The notes under the pieces are model-generated. The model worked only from the letters and a program-made list of their open reading frames with translations. It made no database searches and was not told the origin of the DNA. Positions 9,244 to 18,990 of a stretch of DNA of 64,000 bases are shown piece after piece (positions within the stretch are counted from its first letter, which is position 1; each line of letters starts with the position of its first letter). Origin of the DNA: Spirosoma endbachense (GTDB taxonomy: Bacteria > Bacteroidota > Bacteroidia > Cytophagales > Spirosomataceae); contig NZ_CP045997.1 of NCBI RefSeq assembly GCF_010233585.1, positions 3,907,682 through 3,971,681 on the forward strand. The letters are read 5' to 3'. A program made the position numbers and the translations under genes.

Positions 9244-9343
9244 CCGGGTAAACTGGTATTTGACGACTCATCGAACCAGTTACCACAATTACCAATTACT
9301 TTAGTTACTCAATTGCCCAGTCCCTTCGTCATTCTTCATCAAC

Positions 9344-10726
9344 ATGGTTAGCGCACCGATCACAACCTCTGTATTTGACCTGTTTAAAGTTGGTCCCGGC
9401 CCATCGAGTTCGCATACGATTGGACCAATGAAAGCCGCATTCGATTTCCGGCAACGACTGGCCGACTTACCTACAGATCTACAGCAACAGGCCGATGCGA
9501 TTCATGTTCATCTCTATGGCTCACTCAGCGCAACGGGCAAAGGCCACGGCACCGACCGCGCCGTTGTGGCCGGACTACTAGGCTGGCAACCCGAAACCAC
9601 CGACCCCGATAAACTTCTCGATCTTCTTCGCGACCCGGCACAGGTATATGCCATTCCGGTTGGCAATCGTACCATTTCTATTGGCCCGCAGCAGATTCAT
9701 TTTGAGCGTGTTCGTTACGACTCACCCTACCACAACACCATGGTAATTCGTCTGGCAGACGCCGACGATACGCTGTTTTCGGAAGAATATTATTCGGTAG
9801 GGGGCGGATTCATTATTCGTAAAGGCGAACCAGAAATAGCGCCTGGCAGTTTGTCGGTGCCTTATCCATATGGAACAATGACGGAGCTAAAAGCTCAACT
9901 TATAGCCCACAAGATTTCACTGGATGAATTGATGCTGGCCAATGAAGCTGCGTTGACGGGCCGTAATCGGGCAGAGATCAACCAACGGGTCGACCAGATT
10001 CTGGATTTCATGCACAAAGCCGTCCGACGAGGTCTACGTCATAAAGGTATCTTGCCCGGATCTATCAAACTGAGTCGAAAAGCGCCCATTCTGTTTCAGC
10101 AGGCCAAAGGTATGAGCCAGTCGTCGGATAGTTTTCTGATCTTCCTGAATGCCTACTGTTTAGCCGCTTCGGAGGAGAATGCAGCGGGAGGTATTGTTGT
10201 TACAGCGCCAACTTCAGGGGCATCGGGGGTTATTCCGGGACTAACCTATTTGGCAAAACATCATTTTCACTACGACAAGGCTACACTTCGGTCGGGTATG
10301 TTAGCCGCTGCCGCTATTGGTTTTCTCGTTAAACATAACGCCAGCATTTCCGGTGCAGAGATGGGTTGTATGGGCGAAATAGGAACCGCATCGGCCATGG
10401 GGGCTGCATTCCTGACGCGTTGTGCTCAACCGAATGGAACCATTGGCGCCATTGAAGCGGCCGCCGAAATTGGCATCGAGCATCACCTTGGTATGACATG
10501 CGACCCCATTGGTGGCTACGTTCAGATTCCGTGCATCGAACGCAATGCGATGGGAGCCGTCAAAGCCTATAATGCCTATCTGCTGGCGACTTCCGGTGCG
10601 GCTTCGTTCCAGAAAATTTCGCTCGACTCGGTCATCAAAGTGATGAAGGCAACCGGGCGTGATATGTCAACAAAATACAAAGAGACTTCCGAAGCTGGAC
10701 TGGCTCTGAGCGCAACTGAATGCTGA
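9344..10726 (+). CDS. sdaA: L-serine ammonia-lyase, single-chain iron-sulfur type
   Basis: A 460-residue enzyme that converts L-serine to pyruvate and ammonia using a [4Fe-4S] cluster. The N-terminal domain begins SVFDLFKVGPGPSSSHT, the family hallmark. The C-terminal catalytic domain has APTSGASGVIPG and the cluster cysteines in MGCMGEIGTASAMG, CDPIGGYVQIPC and the preceding ALTRC-like region. The length fits the fused alpha-beta form of the enzyme. The ATG at 9344 places the conserved N-terminus correctly. The next gene, a permease, follows after 69 bp and may be co-transcribed. Confidence 0.95.
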   Translation: MVSAPITTSVFDLFKVGPGPSSSHTIGPMKAAFDFRQRLADLPTDLQQQADAIHVHLYGSLSATGKGHGTDRAVVAGLLGWQPETTDPDKLLDLLRDPAQVYAIPVGNRTISIGPQQIHFERVRYDSPYHNTMVIRLADADDTLFSEEYYSVGGGFIIRKGEPEIAPGSLSVPYPYGTMTELKAQLIAHKISLDELMLANEAALTGRNRAEINQRVDQILDFMHKAVRRGLRHKGILPGSIKLSRKAPILFQQAKGMSQSSDSFLIFLNAYCLAASEENAAGGIVVTAPTSGASGVIPGLTYLAKHHFHYDKATLRSGMLAAAAIGFLVKHNASISGAEMGCMGEIGTASAMGAAFLTRCAQPNGTIGAIEAAAEIGIEHHLGMTCDPIGGYVQIPCIERNAMGAVKAYNAYLLATSGAASFQKISLDSVIKVMKATGRDMSTKYKETSEAGLALSATEC

Positions 10727-10795
10727 TCAAGTTAAACAATTGATGGGCTTTAAGGTATTTTTAATAAAGTGCGAAATCGAGCACGTTATTTCTCT

Positions 10796-11875
10796 ATGAC
10801 AAATATCTATACTCCCCAGCAACAACGGGTTCTGCTTATTACTAGCCTGCTTATTATTGGCGGCTTTATCGTAGTGGGGCTCAGTGGCTATGTATCAGCG
10901 TTTCTGGGTGCAGGAATTCTTTACGTTGTTTTCCAGCCGTGGTTCAGAGCTCTGACTGTCAAGCGAAAATGGAATCGCTCGCTGGTGACTGCTCTGCTGA
11001 TTATCTTCTCACTGGTTGTCATTATTCTGCCTTTTCTAACTCTGAGCCTGTTGCTGATTGGCCGGATTCAGTATTATAGCCAGCATACGGATGATATTCT
11101 GAATTTAGTAAAAAAGGCGGAAGACCTAACTGGTTATCAGATTACAAGCCCGCAAAACATCCGTTCCATTACACAGCAGGCAGCAAGTTACGCCAGTAAA
11201 TTATTGCCCTCTCTGGCAGGTGGGGCCTTAGACTTTATCGTTATTCTTGGCGTGTTGTTTTTCACGTTGTACTATATGTTCGTACAGCAGGAAGATTTCC
11301 TGAAAGGCTTACGCAAATACCTGCCCTTCAAACGCGACACCCAGCAGGAACTGGGTGAATCGCTTAAAAATAACGTAAACGCCAATGTATTAGGCCAATT
11401 GCTGGTGTGTTTAGTACAAGGTGTATTAACGGGGGCTACACTTTGGATTTTCAATGTACCGGATGCTCCTTTCTGGGGAGTTGTGGCATTTTTTATGGCC
11501 TTTGTTCCTGTCCTCGGAACGCCGTTAGTCTGGGGTCCAGCGGGCTTAATCAAGTTGTCTCAGGGCGATACAGGCGAAGGCGTCGGTATTTTGCTGGTTG
11601 GCGTTATTGTTATTATCAATATTGACAACCTGCTTCGGATTATGCTGGCCAAACGCATGGGCGATATCCATCCACTCATTACGTTGGCTGGAATTGTCCT
11701 TGGTGTACCCATTTTTGGCATTCTGGGCCTGGTTGTCGGACCTTTGTTGTTGTCTTATTTCATCGTCCTGATCCACGTATTTGAGCGTGAGAACAAAAAA
11801 CAGGAGGAAGAAGTCATCAAAGATGAAGAACGGCTGGAACAAAAAGCGGAGCAAGCAATCGTAAAAAAAAGATAG
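10796..11875 (+). CDS. AI-2E family membrane transporter
   Basis: About 359 residues with roughly eight hydrophobic segments: paired helices at the N-terminus, a soluble middle part (about 100-170), and a C-terminal helical bundle with FMAFVPVLGTPLVWGP and GLVVGPLLLSYF, characteristic of the AI-2E/TqsA/PerM family. The C-terminal tail is highly charged (KKQEEEVIKDEERLEQK). I prefer the ATG at 10796 to a GTG at 10769. Family members export AI-2, protons or sodium, or act as general permeases; the substrate is not predictable. Confidence 0.88.
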   Translation: MTNIYTPQQQRVLLITSLLIIGGFIVVGLSGYVSAFLGAGILYVVFQPWFRALTVKRKWNRSLVTALLIIFSLVVIILPFLTLSLLLIGRIQYYSQHTDDILNLVKKAEDLTGYQITSPQNIRSITQQAASYASKLLPSLAGGALDFIVILGVLFFTLYYMFVQQEDFLKGLRKYLPFKRDTQQELGESLKNNVNANVLGQLLVCLVQGVLTGATLWIFNVPDAPFWGVVAFFMAFVPVLGTPLVWGPAGLIKLSQGDTGEGVGILLVGVIVIINIDNLLRIMLAKRMGDIHPLITLAGIVLGVPIFGILGLVVGPLLLSYFIVLIHVFERENKKQEEEVIKDEERLEQKAEQAIVKKR

Positions 11876-11900
11876 TGCTGGGCTAATTTAAACCTATAAG

Positions 11901-11932
11901 CCGGGCCGCCGATGCGCCGGGCCGCCGATGCG
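11901..11932. repeat. Two perfect tandem 16-bp repeats
   Basis: The unit CCGGGCCGCCGATGCG occurs twice head to tail (11901-11916 and 11917-11932). It is much more GC-rich than its surroundings. A short hairpin (AAACCG-TAT-CGGTTT, about 11948-11962) follows. Confidence 0.7.
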
Positions 11933-12004
11933 GTGTCAAAAACCGTATCGGTTTGTCATCATTCACGTATAAAATAGAAATTGGAAGAGTAATAGTATAG
12001 AATG

Positions 12005-12040
12005 AAAGAAGCCGCTAAGCATAACTCAGCGGCTTCTTTT
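12005..12040. terminator. Bidirectional terminator between convergent genes
   Basis: AGAAGCCGCT and its complement AGCGGCTTCT flank an 11-nt loop, with A-rich and T-rich tails, between the AI-2E gene and accA. Confidence 0.85.
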
Positions 12041-12061
12041 ATGAACAATATTGGATCAGCT

Positions 12062-13015
12062 TTACTCGATGACAACGCCCATCGAACAAAACTTATCAAT
12101 GCGTTGGTTGATTCGCTCGTGCGGATCGATGGCACTTAGTTCAGCTAATGCTTCCAGAATGACTTTTTTGAGCAGATAGGCCATTCCCTGATGATCGTTA
12201 TGAGCCCCTCCAAGCGGCTCTTCGACAATGCCATCCACCAATTTGTAGAGTTCCATATCGCGGGCGGTCAGCTTCATCGCTTCGGCGGCCTGTTCTTTAA
12301 AATCCCAGCTACGCCAGAGTATGGTCGAACAGTTTTCGGGAGAGATCACCGAATACCAGGTATTTTCAAGCATTAGCACACGGTCGCCAATGGCAATTCC
12401 CAAGGCCCCACCCGATGCTCCTTCGCCAATGACGATGCAAATAACCGGCACGGTCAGCATAAACATTTCTTTAAGGTTACGGGCAATTGCCTCTCCCTGT
12501 CCACGCTCCTCGGCTTCGAGACCCGGAAATGCACCCGGCGTATCGATCAGTGTAATAATCGGCTTATTAAATTTCTCGGCTAATTTCATGAGCCGCAACG
12601 CCTTCCGGTAGCCTTCCGGGTTGGGCATACCAAAGTTACGGTGTTGCCGCTGTTTGGTATTCCGTCCCTTCTGTTGCCCAATAATCATGACCGTCTGGTC
12701 GCCAAGCTCGCAAAAACCACCAACCATTGCCGGATCATCGCGCACGGTACGGTCGCCGTGTAGCTCGATAAACTGATCGCACATCAGCGAAATGTAATCG
12801 AGGGTATACGGCCGGTCGGGGTGACGTGACAGCTGAACCCGTTGCCAGCGGGTAAGATTCTGGAATATTTCCCGACGTAGTTTGTCGATACTTTGCTCCA
12901 GTATATTGACCGCTTCGCTAACGTCTACGTTACTGGTTTGGGCCAATCGTTTGGTTTCTTCCAGCCGCGCTTCGAGGTCGGCAATAGGCTTTTCAAAATC
13001 GAGGTATGTTCTCAT
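12062..13015 (-). CDS. accA: Acetyl-CoA carboxylase carboxyltransferase subunit alpha
   Basis: A 317-residue protein starting [20 protein letters not shown], the standard AccA N-terminus, which fixes the start at 13015; a longer frame to 13084 has no family support. It forms the carboxyltransferase with AccD, transferring CO2 from biotin to acetyl-CoA for fatty acid synthesis. The crotonase-like core shows [19 protein letters not shown] and [18 protein letters not shown], the oxyanion-hole glycines. The accD gene is not in the window, which is common in Bacteroidota. Confidence 0.96.
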   Translation of the reverse strand: MRTYLDFEKPIADLEARLEETKRLAQTSNVDVSEAVNILEQSIDKLRREIFQNLTRWQRVQLSRHPDRPYTLDYISLMCDQFIELHGDRTVRDDPAMVGGFCELGDQTVMIIGQQKGRNTKQRQHRNFGMPNPEGYRKALRLMKLAEKFNKPIITLIDTPGAFPGLEAEERGQGEAIARNLKEMFMLTVPVICIVIGEGASGGALGIAIGDRVLMLENTWYSVISPENCSTILWRSWDFKEQAAEAMKLTARDMELYKLVDGIVEEPLGGAHNDHQGMAYLLKKVILEALAELSAIDPHERINQRIDKFCSMGVVIE

Positions 13016-13112
13016 AGAATGATGAAAAATGTGTAATGAATGATGAATACCAGCCAACCCGTGGGGATATTCGTCATTGATCACGCATGATTCATAATTT
13101 ATAGTTCATCAT

Positions 13113-14558
13113 TTATAATACAAAGCTCTCGCCCTTTTTCGGAATAATGACCTGTGGATACCCTTCTTCAGCGAGTGTGGCTTTAAAGGACTCCATGCTT
13201 CCGTATTCGCCGTGGACAAGGAAAATATTTTTAAGTGTTTCCGGCGACTGCATGCCAACAAAATTTATCAGATCGTTCCGATCGCCGTGGCCACTAAATA
13301 CGTCGATTTTTTCAATATTGGCCAGTACCTGATGGTCTTTCCCTTTAATGCTGAGCGTTTGCTGGCCGTTCAGTAACCGCCATCCGAGTGTTCCTTCGGC
13401 GCAATAGCCAATGATCAGAATTGTTGAATAAGGGTTGCTGATATTTTCGGCAACATGGTACTCAACACGGCCACCCTGAACCATTCCCGACGACGAAATA
13501 ATGATGCAGGGTTCGCCATAATTCGATACTGCCTTGCTGGCTTTCGACGACTCCAGGAACTGAAAGTTCTGGAAGTCAAACAACGCTTCGTTCTCTTTGT
13601 AGAATTCCCGGGCTTCCCGGTTCAGCATTTTAATGTGCTGATTGTAAATTTTAGAACTCTCAAAGGCCATTGGGCTATCAGAAAATACCCGGATAGGCGG
13701 AAAATCCCGTTCGGTATAGAGCCGGTTCAGCGTGTAAAGTAATGCCTGGGTTCGCCCAACGCTAAACGAAGGAATGATAAGTCGTCCGGGAATGTCAATA
13801 CAGGTCCGCTGAATAATATCGGCCAGCGCATCTTCGGGCGACATCATGTTTTCGTGCAGCCGATTACCATAGGTACTTTCACAGATGAGGTAATCAACCT
13901 TTGGAACGGGTTCCGGATCAACCAGCAGGGGGTAGTTTTTCCGGCCTATGTCGCCCGAAAAACAGATGCTTTTCCGTTCGCCATTTTCAACCACATTGAT
14001 AACAATGTGAGCCGCGCCGAGTAAATGGCCCGCCGGAATGAACGTAACATCCACTCCATCGGCCACCCTGAATTTTCGGTTAAACGCAATGGGAACTACA
14101 TTTTCCATTGTTTCCCGCACCTGTCTGTCCAGAAACAGGTCTTTCTGCATCTGAATCTGACGATCTCGAACGCGCTGTTTTTTACTGGCGTTCAGGTCGT
14201 TGATCCGCTTTTGGTTCAGGGAAGCAGCATCTTTCAGGAGTACATTGGTTAGTGCAAATGTTGGCTCAGTACAAAGAATCTGTCCTTCATAACCTTCCCG
14301 AAAGAGGTTAGGCAGATTGCCCGAATGGTCCACGTGAGCGTGGGTCAGCAACACTAAGTTTATGCTTGAAGCCTCAAACGGAAAAAATCCCAGATGAGGA
14401 GTAATTGGGGCGGTCTCCTGTGACCCAGCCTGACCGTTGGAATTGGGTCGCTCCATATCCGACCCACAGTCAATCAGGATGCGGTAATCATCCTCCAGTT
14501 CCAGCAGGTACATGCTGCCTGTTACCTGCCGGGCCGCCCCCAGAAACGATAATTTCAT
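13113..14558 (-). CDS. MBL-fold/beta-CASP RNA hydrolase-like protein
   Basis: A 481-residue metallo-beta-lactamase-fold protein of the beta-CASP branch (RNA-processing endo/exonucleases related to CPSF73 and YsH1). The zinc-binding motif is LTHAHVDHSGNLP (about residues 73-85), with further ligands in AGHLLGAAHIV, FSGDIG and the C-terminal FSGHGDRNDL. The beta-CASP cap lies between about 210 and 390 and includes IPSFSVGRTQALLY. Metal ligands look complete. It begins MKLSFLGAARQVTGSMYLLE, typical of the family. Its RNA target is unknown. It lies upstream of accA on the same strand, 97 bp apart. Confidence 0.9.
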   Translation of the reverse strand: MKLSFLGAARQVTGSMYLLELEDDYRILIDCGSDMERPNSNGQAGSQETAPITPHLGFFPFEASSINLVLLTHAHVDHSGNLPNLFREGYEGQILCTEPTFALTNVLLKDAASLNQKRINDLNASKKQRVRDRQIQMQKDLFLDRQVRETMENVVPIAFNRKFRVADGVDVTFIPAGHLLGAAHIVINVVENGERKSICFSGDIGRKNYPLLVDPEPVPKVDYLICESTYGNRLHENMMSPEDALADIIQRTCIDIPGRLIIPSFSVGRTQALLYTLNRLYTERDFPPIRVFSDSPMAFESSKIYNQHIKMLNREAREFYKENEALFDFQNFQFLESSKASKAVSNYGEPCIIISSSGMVQGGRVEYHVAENISNPYSTILIIGYCAEGTLGWRLLNGQQTLSIKGKDHQVLANIEKIDVFSGHGDRNDLINFVGMQSPETLKNIFLVHGEYGSMESFKATLAEEGYPQVIIPKKGESFVL

Positions 14559-14701
14559 GCGTACAGCTTAAAAATCCGATGTCGTTTGTTTGATGTCTCG
14601 TAAAGGGTGGGACTTAACACAAGCTAGGTGGTGAGTATTATGTAAGTTTGCAAAAGTACAAAATAGACCCCGAATCGCCTAACTGTCTCTAATCGCACTT
14701 T

Positions 14702-16231
14702 ATGCCTCGCTTGCTCTCATTTGTCTTTTCAATCACTTATTTATTCGGTTATTACACGCAGGCAAAACCCTTTTCGAATAACCAACCCATTACCGATTCG
14801 CTGGCAACTCAGCGCCTTCTGGCCAGAGTTGAAGCGTTTCAGTCAGGGCCTGCTGCCCGGTTCGGTACAATAGCGCTGTCGGTTCGCCGGGTAAGCGATG
14901 GAACCGAACTCATTGGTTATAATACACATCAGAGTTTACCATCAGCTTCTACACTAAAACTCATCACTACCGCTACGGCAATGGCCGTACTGGGCAGTAA
15001 CTATACGTATACAACAATGCTGGAATATGATGGCACGATCAAAGACAGCACCTTAATGGGCAATCTGTACATTCGCGGCTCGGGTGACCCTTCGCTTGGC
15101 AGCTGGCGATTTCCCAATTATTATGATCTGAATGCCTTACTTAAATACTGGTCAGCTGCGGTTAAAGCAGCTGGCATTCGCCGGATACAGGGAACGGTAG
15201 TGGGCGATGCCAGCCTATACGATGAATTAACAACGCCCGATACCTGGCCGTTTGGCGATTTAGGCAACTATTACGGGGCCAGTCTGAGTGCGCTCAATAT
15301 CAATGAAAATTTGTACCGGGTTTTCTTTAAAACAGGCAAATCCGTCAATGTTCCAGCCAATGTTTTACGTACCGACCCTGCCTTACCCTACCTGGTTTTT
15401 CGCAATACTGTCGTAACGGATGCAGCCAACACCGGCGATCAGGTCAATATCTACGGTACGCCATTCATGAACCAGCAGTGGCTGACCGGTAAAGTCCCGA
15501 TTGGTGAACCGGCCAATGAATTTAGTGTTAAGGGCTCAATGCCCGATCCAGCTTTTTTTGCCGCTTACGCGCTTCATAGGCAGTTAGGTCAGGATACTAT
15601 ACTTGTCAGTGGTTCACCTAATTCGGTGGGCGGTGGCTTACCCAATTCCTTCCCTGCTACGGGCAAACGAACGGTGTTAAATCAACACCGCTCCCCCACA
15701 TTGGTCGAACTGGTTCTGCAAACGAACTTCCAGAGCATTAACCTCTATGCCGAAGCGCTCCTTCGAACCACGGCACTGACCCTAAACAAAACTGTTCGTT
15801 CGACCAGCGCCAGTATCGATGAATTGATCAAATTCTGGCGAAGTAAGGGGGTAAACCTCGATGGTTTCCGGATTCGGGATGGGAGTGGTTTATCGGCCGT
15901 GGGCGCCCTTACCGCCGACAACATGACCAGTATTCTTAGCACAATGGGCCGTGAGAAGGCGTTCCCGCAGTTCTATGAAACGATTCCAATCGTTGGCCAG
16001 ACGGGCACCGTAAAAACACTGGCACGAGGCACAGCCGCTGCGGGTAACATTCGGGCTAAGAGTGGCTCAATTGAAGGTGTCCGGGCCTATGCAGGCTACT
16101 TCACCGCTGCCGACGGTGAGCGTATGAGTTTTTGCGTACTGGTCAATAAATTTACCCCAGGCCAGAACCGCGTGGTAACCACGGAACTGGAGAAAATTTT
16201 TGTGGGGCTGGTTGGGTTAAGCGGAAAGTAA
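14702..16231 (+). CDS. dacB: D-alanyl-D-alanine carboxypeptidase/endopeptidase, PBP4 type
   Basis: A 509-residue class C penicillin-binding protein (peptidase family S13) that trims or opens peptidoglycan cross-links in the periplasm. An N-terminal signal (LLSFVFSITYLFGYYTQA) is followed by SASTLKLITT (SxxK nucleophile, about residue 80), the SxN motif in FQSINLYAEALL, and the KTG-equivalent KSGSIEGVRAY near the C-terminus. All three active-site motifs are present. The insert domain between SxxK and SxN is typical of PBP4. The gene is monocistronic, ending at a strong hairpin shared with the convergent regulator gene. Confidence 0.93.
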   Translation: MPRLLSFVFSITYLFGYYTQAKPFSNNQPITDSLATQRLLARVEAFQSGPAARFGTIALSVRRVSDGTELIGYNTHQSLPSASTLKLITTATAMAVLGSNYTYTTMLEYDGTIKDSTLMGNLYIRGSGDPSLGSWRFPNYYDLNALLKYWSAAVKAAGIRRIQGTVVGDASLYDELTTPDTWPFGDLGNYYGASLSALNINENLYRVFFKTGKSVNVPANVLRTDPALPYLVFRNTVVTDAANTGDQVNIYGTPFMNQQWLTGKVPIGEPANEFSVKGSMPDPAFFAAYALHRQLGQDTILVSGSPNSVGGGLPNSFPATGKRTVLNQHRSPTLVELVLQTNFQSINLYAEALLRTTALTLNKTVRSTSASIDELIKFWRSKGVNLDGFRIRDGSGLSAVGALTADNMTSILSTMGREKAFPQFYETIPIVGQTGTVKTLARGTAAAGNIRAKSGSIEGVRAYAGYFTAADGERMSFCVLVNKFTPGQNRVVTTELEKIFVGLVGLSGK

Positions 16232-16240
16232 GTAAGTCGG

Positions 16241-16298
16241 AATTCGGAATACGGTATTGGGCAGGTGAGTTTACCTGCCCAATACCGTATTCCGAATT
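16241..16298. terminator. Perfect 26-bp-arm hairpin between convergent genes
   Basis: Bases 16241-16266 are exactly complementary to 16273-16298, with a six-base loop. The right arm overlaps the stop codon (16297-16299) of the minus-strand response regulator. It has no U-run but is placed as a bidirectional terminator. Confidence 0.75.
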
Positions 16299-16761
16299 AC
16301 TCGTCATCTTCGTGGTCGCACACGGTAACGACATTAAACCAGTATTGGCCAATGGCTTTCGTTACTTCACTGAGCCGTTGAAACGTTGGGGGCTTGGTGA
16401 TAAAACTATTGGCTCCGTTAAAATAAGACGTTTCAATATCGTCTTTAGCATCGGAGGTTGTTAGAACGACAATGGGAATATGACGAAGCTGTTCACTGGC
16501 TTTAATCTCGCGTAAAGCCTCCCTGCCGTCTTTTCTGGGCATATTCAGGTCCAGCAAAATCAGCTCAGGGAGCGTATGTGATGAGCCAACATACCGTCCT
16601 TTATAATTTAAGAAATCGAGCAGATCTTCACCGTCTTCGGCAAATGAAATCCGGCTGGCAGGATAATGTTGATGAAAAGCTTCACGGGTCAGGTAACGAT
16701 CGTCTTCGTCGTCATCAACTAGCAGAATATGAATAGTTTTCTGTGGGGTTTGATCGGTCAT
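16297..16761 (-). CDS. Single-domain response regulator (CheY/Rcp1 type)
   Basis: A 154-residue receiver with ILLVDDDEDDRY (acidic pocket), the phospho-acceptor Asp in LILLDLNMP, VVLTTSDA (Thr switch) and FITKPPTF (Lys). There is no output domain. It matches the Rcp1-like receivers that pair with phytochrome- or CHASE-type kinases. Its start lies inside the end of the upstream kinase gene, an overlap of 47 bp in a different frame, so the two are co-transcribed and most likely partners. Its downstream target is unknown. Confidence 0.92.
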   Translation of the reverse strand: MTDQTPQKTIHILLVDDDEDDRYLTREAFHQHYPASRISFAEDGEDLLDFLNYKGRYVGSSHTLPELILLDLNMPRKDGREALREIKASEQLRHIPIVVLTTSDAKDDIETSYFNGANSFITKPPTFQRLSEVTKAIGQYWFNVVTVCDHEDDE

Positions 16762-18196
16762 AATCGTATAGTGATTGGCTTTCGGGCAGGACTACGATAA
16801 ACGTTGTTCCTTTTCCTGGCTGACTTCGGGCAGTGATATGGCCGTGGTGAGAAACAGTAACTCGTTTACAAATAGCGAGTCCAATGCCAGTGCCTTCAAA
16901 TTCACTTTTGCCGTGCAATCGTTGGAAAACTTTAAAAATATGATCTAAATATTTTTCGTCAAAGCCGATCCCATTATCTTCAACGGTGATCTCGAAATAG
17001 AGTCGACCGGAAATTAATTCAGGGTATGTCGACCCATCAATGGGATTAGCCTGTATTCGGAGAAGAGGCTGTACATCTACCCTTGTAAATTTCAGTGCAT
17101 TAGAAATCAAATTCGTAAACAAATGATCCATTTGGCTTCCAATAGCCTGAATCATTGGCAATTGGCCAATTTCCACACGAACGTCCAATCCTTTGATCCG
17201 TAGCTCCTGATCATCTAATATACGCTGAACGATCGTAGCTAATGCAACAGGCTTAAACTCTTCCTGATGATTCGAGATCCGCGAAAAATTCAGGAGATCT
17301 TTAATCAATTTCGACATCCTTTCGGCAGAATGAACAATTTTGTCCATAAACATAAGGCTGTCGCCGTCGAACAGGTTGCCGTATCGGTCTGTAATCAGAT
17401 TAGCAAAGGATTGAATCTTCCGGAGCGGCTCCTGCAGATCATGACTGGCCACAAAGGCAAACCGTTCCAGTTCTTCATTAGACGCTTCTAACTGACGAAT
17501 CTGCTCTTTAAGTCGCGACTCATAGGCGCGAAGCTGATCTTCGTTCTGTTGCCGACTCGCCAGTTCCTGCTCCAGTAAACGATAGGAAATGACCAGTGAA
17601 AGAAATGTGAGTAATGAAAGCGTAAAAATAATGATGAGTGTATTGCGAAACGATCGGGCGGCCTGCCGATTTCGCGTCTCCATCAGGGTGCGTTCTGTAT
17701 CGACCATGATGGCTACATGGCGCCGAAGGGCATCCATACGCAACCGCCCTTCTGTACTCAGTTGCAGCACAATCGGAACTTTAGCCATCCTGTTTTTAAC
17801 GCGCATCTGCGAGACTTCCAGTTTAGCTTTGACCAACTGATCGAGTAAGGTAGTCCGCTGAACCTGCAATGAGTTATCACCCATAAGCGTGTGCAACTGA
17901 TTCAGTCGGCCCGGTAACAGGCTCAGCGCGATTTTGTAAGGCTCCAGGTATGTCGTATCATTTGTCAGAACATAGCCCCTTGAGCCTGTTTCAACATCTT
18001 TCACCAGTGATAGAATAGTCTCCAGCGAGCCAACCACTTCATAGGTATGACGAACTCGTTCTGTATCATTTCCATACTGATTATAACTATAGAATGATAA
18101 CGTAAAGCCCGACGCAATTAAAACCATTGCCACAAAGAATCCGAACGCAATGCGTCGATTCATGATCTTTGGAGCAACCTGATGAAGAATTTTCAT
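16715..18196 (-). CDS. CHASE3-domain sensor histidine kinase
   Basis: About 493 residues from the ATG at 18196; a TTG nine codons earlier is less likely. A first membrane helix (about 15-38) is followed by an extracytoplasmic CHASE3 domain (about 45-180, with ETGSRGYVLTND), a second helix (about 188-210), a coiled coil, a HisKA domain with FVASHDLQEPLRKI (phospho-acceptor His near residue 252), and an HATPase domain with NLISNALKFT, DNGIGF and GTGIGLAIC. All catalytic motifs are intact. No PAS or GAF domain is visible. The following gene encodes a receiver domain. Confidence 0.92.
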   Translation of the reverse strand: MKILHQVAPKIMNRRIAFGFFVAMVLIASGFTLSFYSYNQYGNDTERVRHTYEVVGSLETILSLVKDVETGSRGYVLTNDTTYLEPYKIALSLLPGRLNQLHTLMGDNSLQVQRTTLLDQLVKAKLEVSQMRVKNRMAKVPIVLQLSTEGRLRMDALRRHVAIMVDTERTLMETRNRQAARSFRNTLIIIFTLSLLTFLSLVISYRLLEQELASRQQNEDQLRAYESRLKEQIRQLEASNEELERFAFVASHDLQEPLRKIQSFANLITDRYGNLFDGDSLMFMDKIVHSAERMSKLIKDLLNFSRISNHQEEFKPVALATIVQRILDDQELRIKGLDVRVEIGQLPMIQAIGSQMDHLFTNLISNALKFTRVDVQPLLRIQANPIDGSTYPELISGRLYFEITVEDNGIGFDEKYLDHIFKVFQRLHGKSEFEGTGIGLAICKRVTVSHHGHITARSQPGKGTTFIVVLPESQSLYDYDRSNPTENYSYSAS

Positions 18197-18293
18197 GACG
18201 TCGAAGAACTCTTTACACTGCAAATATAAATAAAGAAATGGGCAAACTTTCCTTTAGAGGTAGGTATGCCCTGGCCTGATAAAGCGCCAATTC

Positions 18294-18833
18294 TTACAGT
18301 GTTTCAACAACAAGATTATGGTTTGTATAGATGCAGATATCTGCCGCTATGTGCAGGCTTTCCCGGACCATTTCTTCGGCAGATAGCGCCGTTGCGTGTT
18401 TCTTAAGCGCTACAGCGGCCGACTGTGCATAGACACCACCAGATCCAATAGCCGCAATATCGTTATCCGGTTCAATCACATCACCCGTGCCCGATATCAT
18501 CAACAGATCTTCTTTAGAGGCTACAATCAACATCGCTTCCAGTTTGCGCAGGTACCGGTCAGTACGCCAGTCTTTAGCCAGTTCGATGGCGGCCCGCTTG
18601 AGATTTCCACCATACGCATTTAGCTTCTCTTCAAATCGCTCAATAAGTGTAAAAGCATCGGCGGTCGAACCGGCAAAACCGGCCAGAATTTTACCGCCCA
18701 TCAAAACGCGTACTTTACGGACGTTACTTTTGGCAACGGTGTTGCCCATAGTGGCCTGGCCGTCAGCGCCAAGCGCGACATGGCCATTGTGCCGGATACC
18801 AACCACCGTAGTGGCATGAATGTTGGGTTGCAT
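18294..18833 (-). CDS. hslV: ATP-dependent protease proteolytic subunit HslV
   Basis: A 179-residue proteasome-like peptidase. The catalytic threonine sits in [11 protein letters not shown] after a short N-terminal extension, followed by GADGQATMG and [14 protein letters not shown], all standard for HslV. The enzyme degrades proteins unfolded by the HslU ATPase in the cytoplasm. The hslU gene is not adjacent, which is unlike Proteobacteria. It is monocistronic, between the kinase and the Lrp regulator. Confidence 0.95.
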   Translation of the reverse strand: MQPNIHATTVVGIRHNGHVALGADGQATMGNTVAKSNVRKVRVLMGGKILAGFAGSTADAFTLIERFEEKLNAYGGNLKRAAIELAKDWRTDRYLRKLEAMLIVASKEDLLMISGTGDVIEPDNDIAAIGSGGVYAQSAAVALKKHATALSAEEMVRESLHIAADICIYTNHNLVVETL

Positions 18834-18990
18834 GAAATAAAAATTGTCAGCTTATATAACGTACTAACGACCGTTTACGGTTCATCGTTATGTTATTCTG
18901 GGTTTGTTTAGTAGCTAACTCGTGAAAACTACCCGCGCTGCTCCGGCCAGCCAATAAAAAATGTAAACAACAAACTATATAACCATAAAC

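Noticed and set aside
13016..13112. Regulatory element between accA and the beta-CASP gene
   Set aside because: The gap contains only low-complexity ATGAATGATGAAT-like words without symmetry or a convincing promoter.
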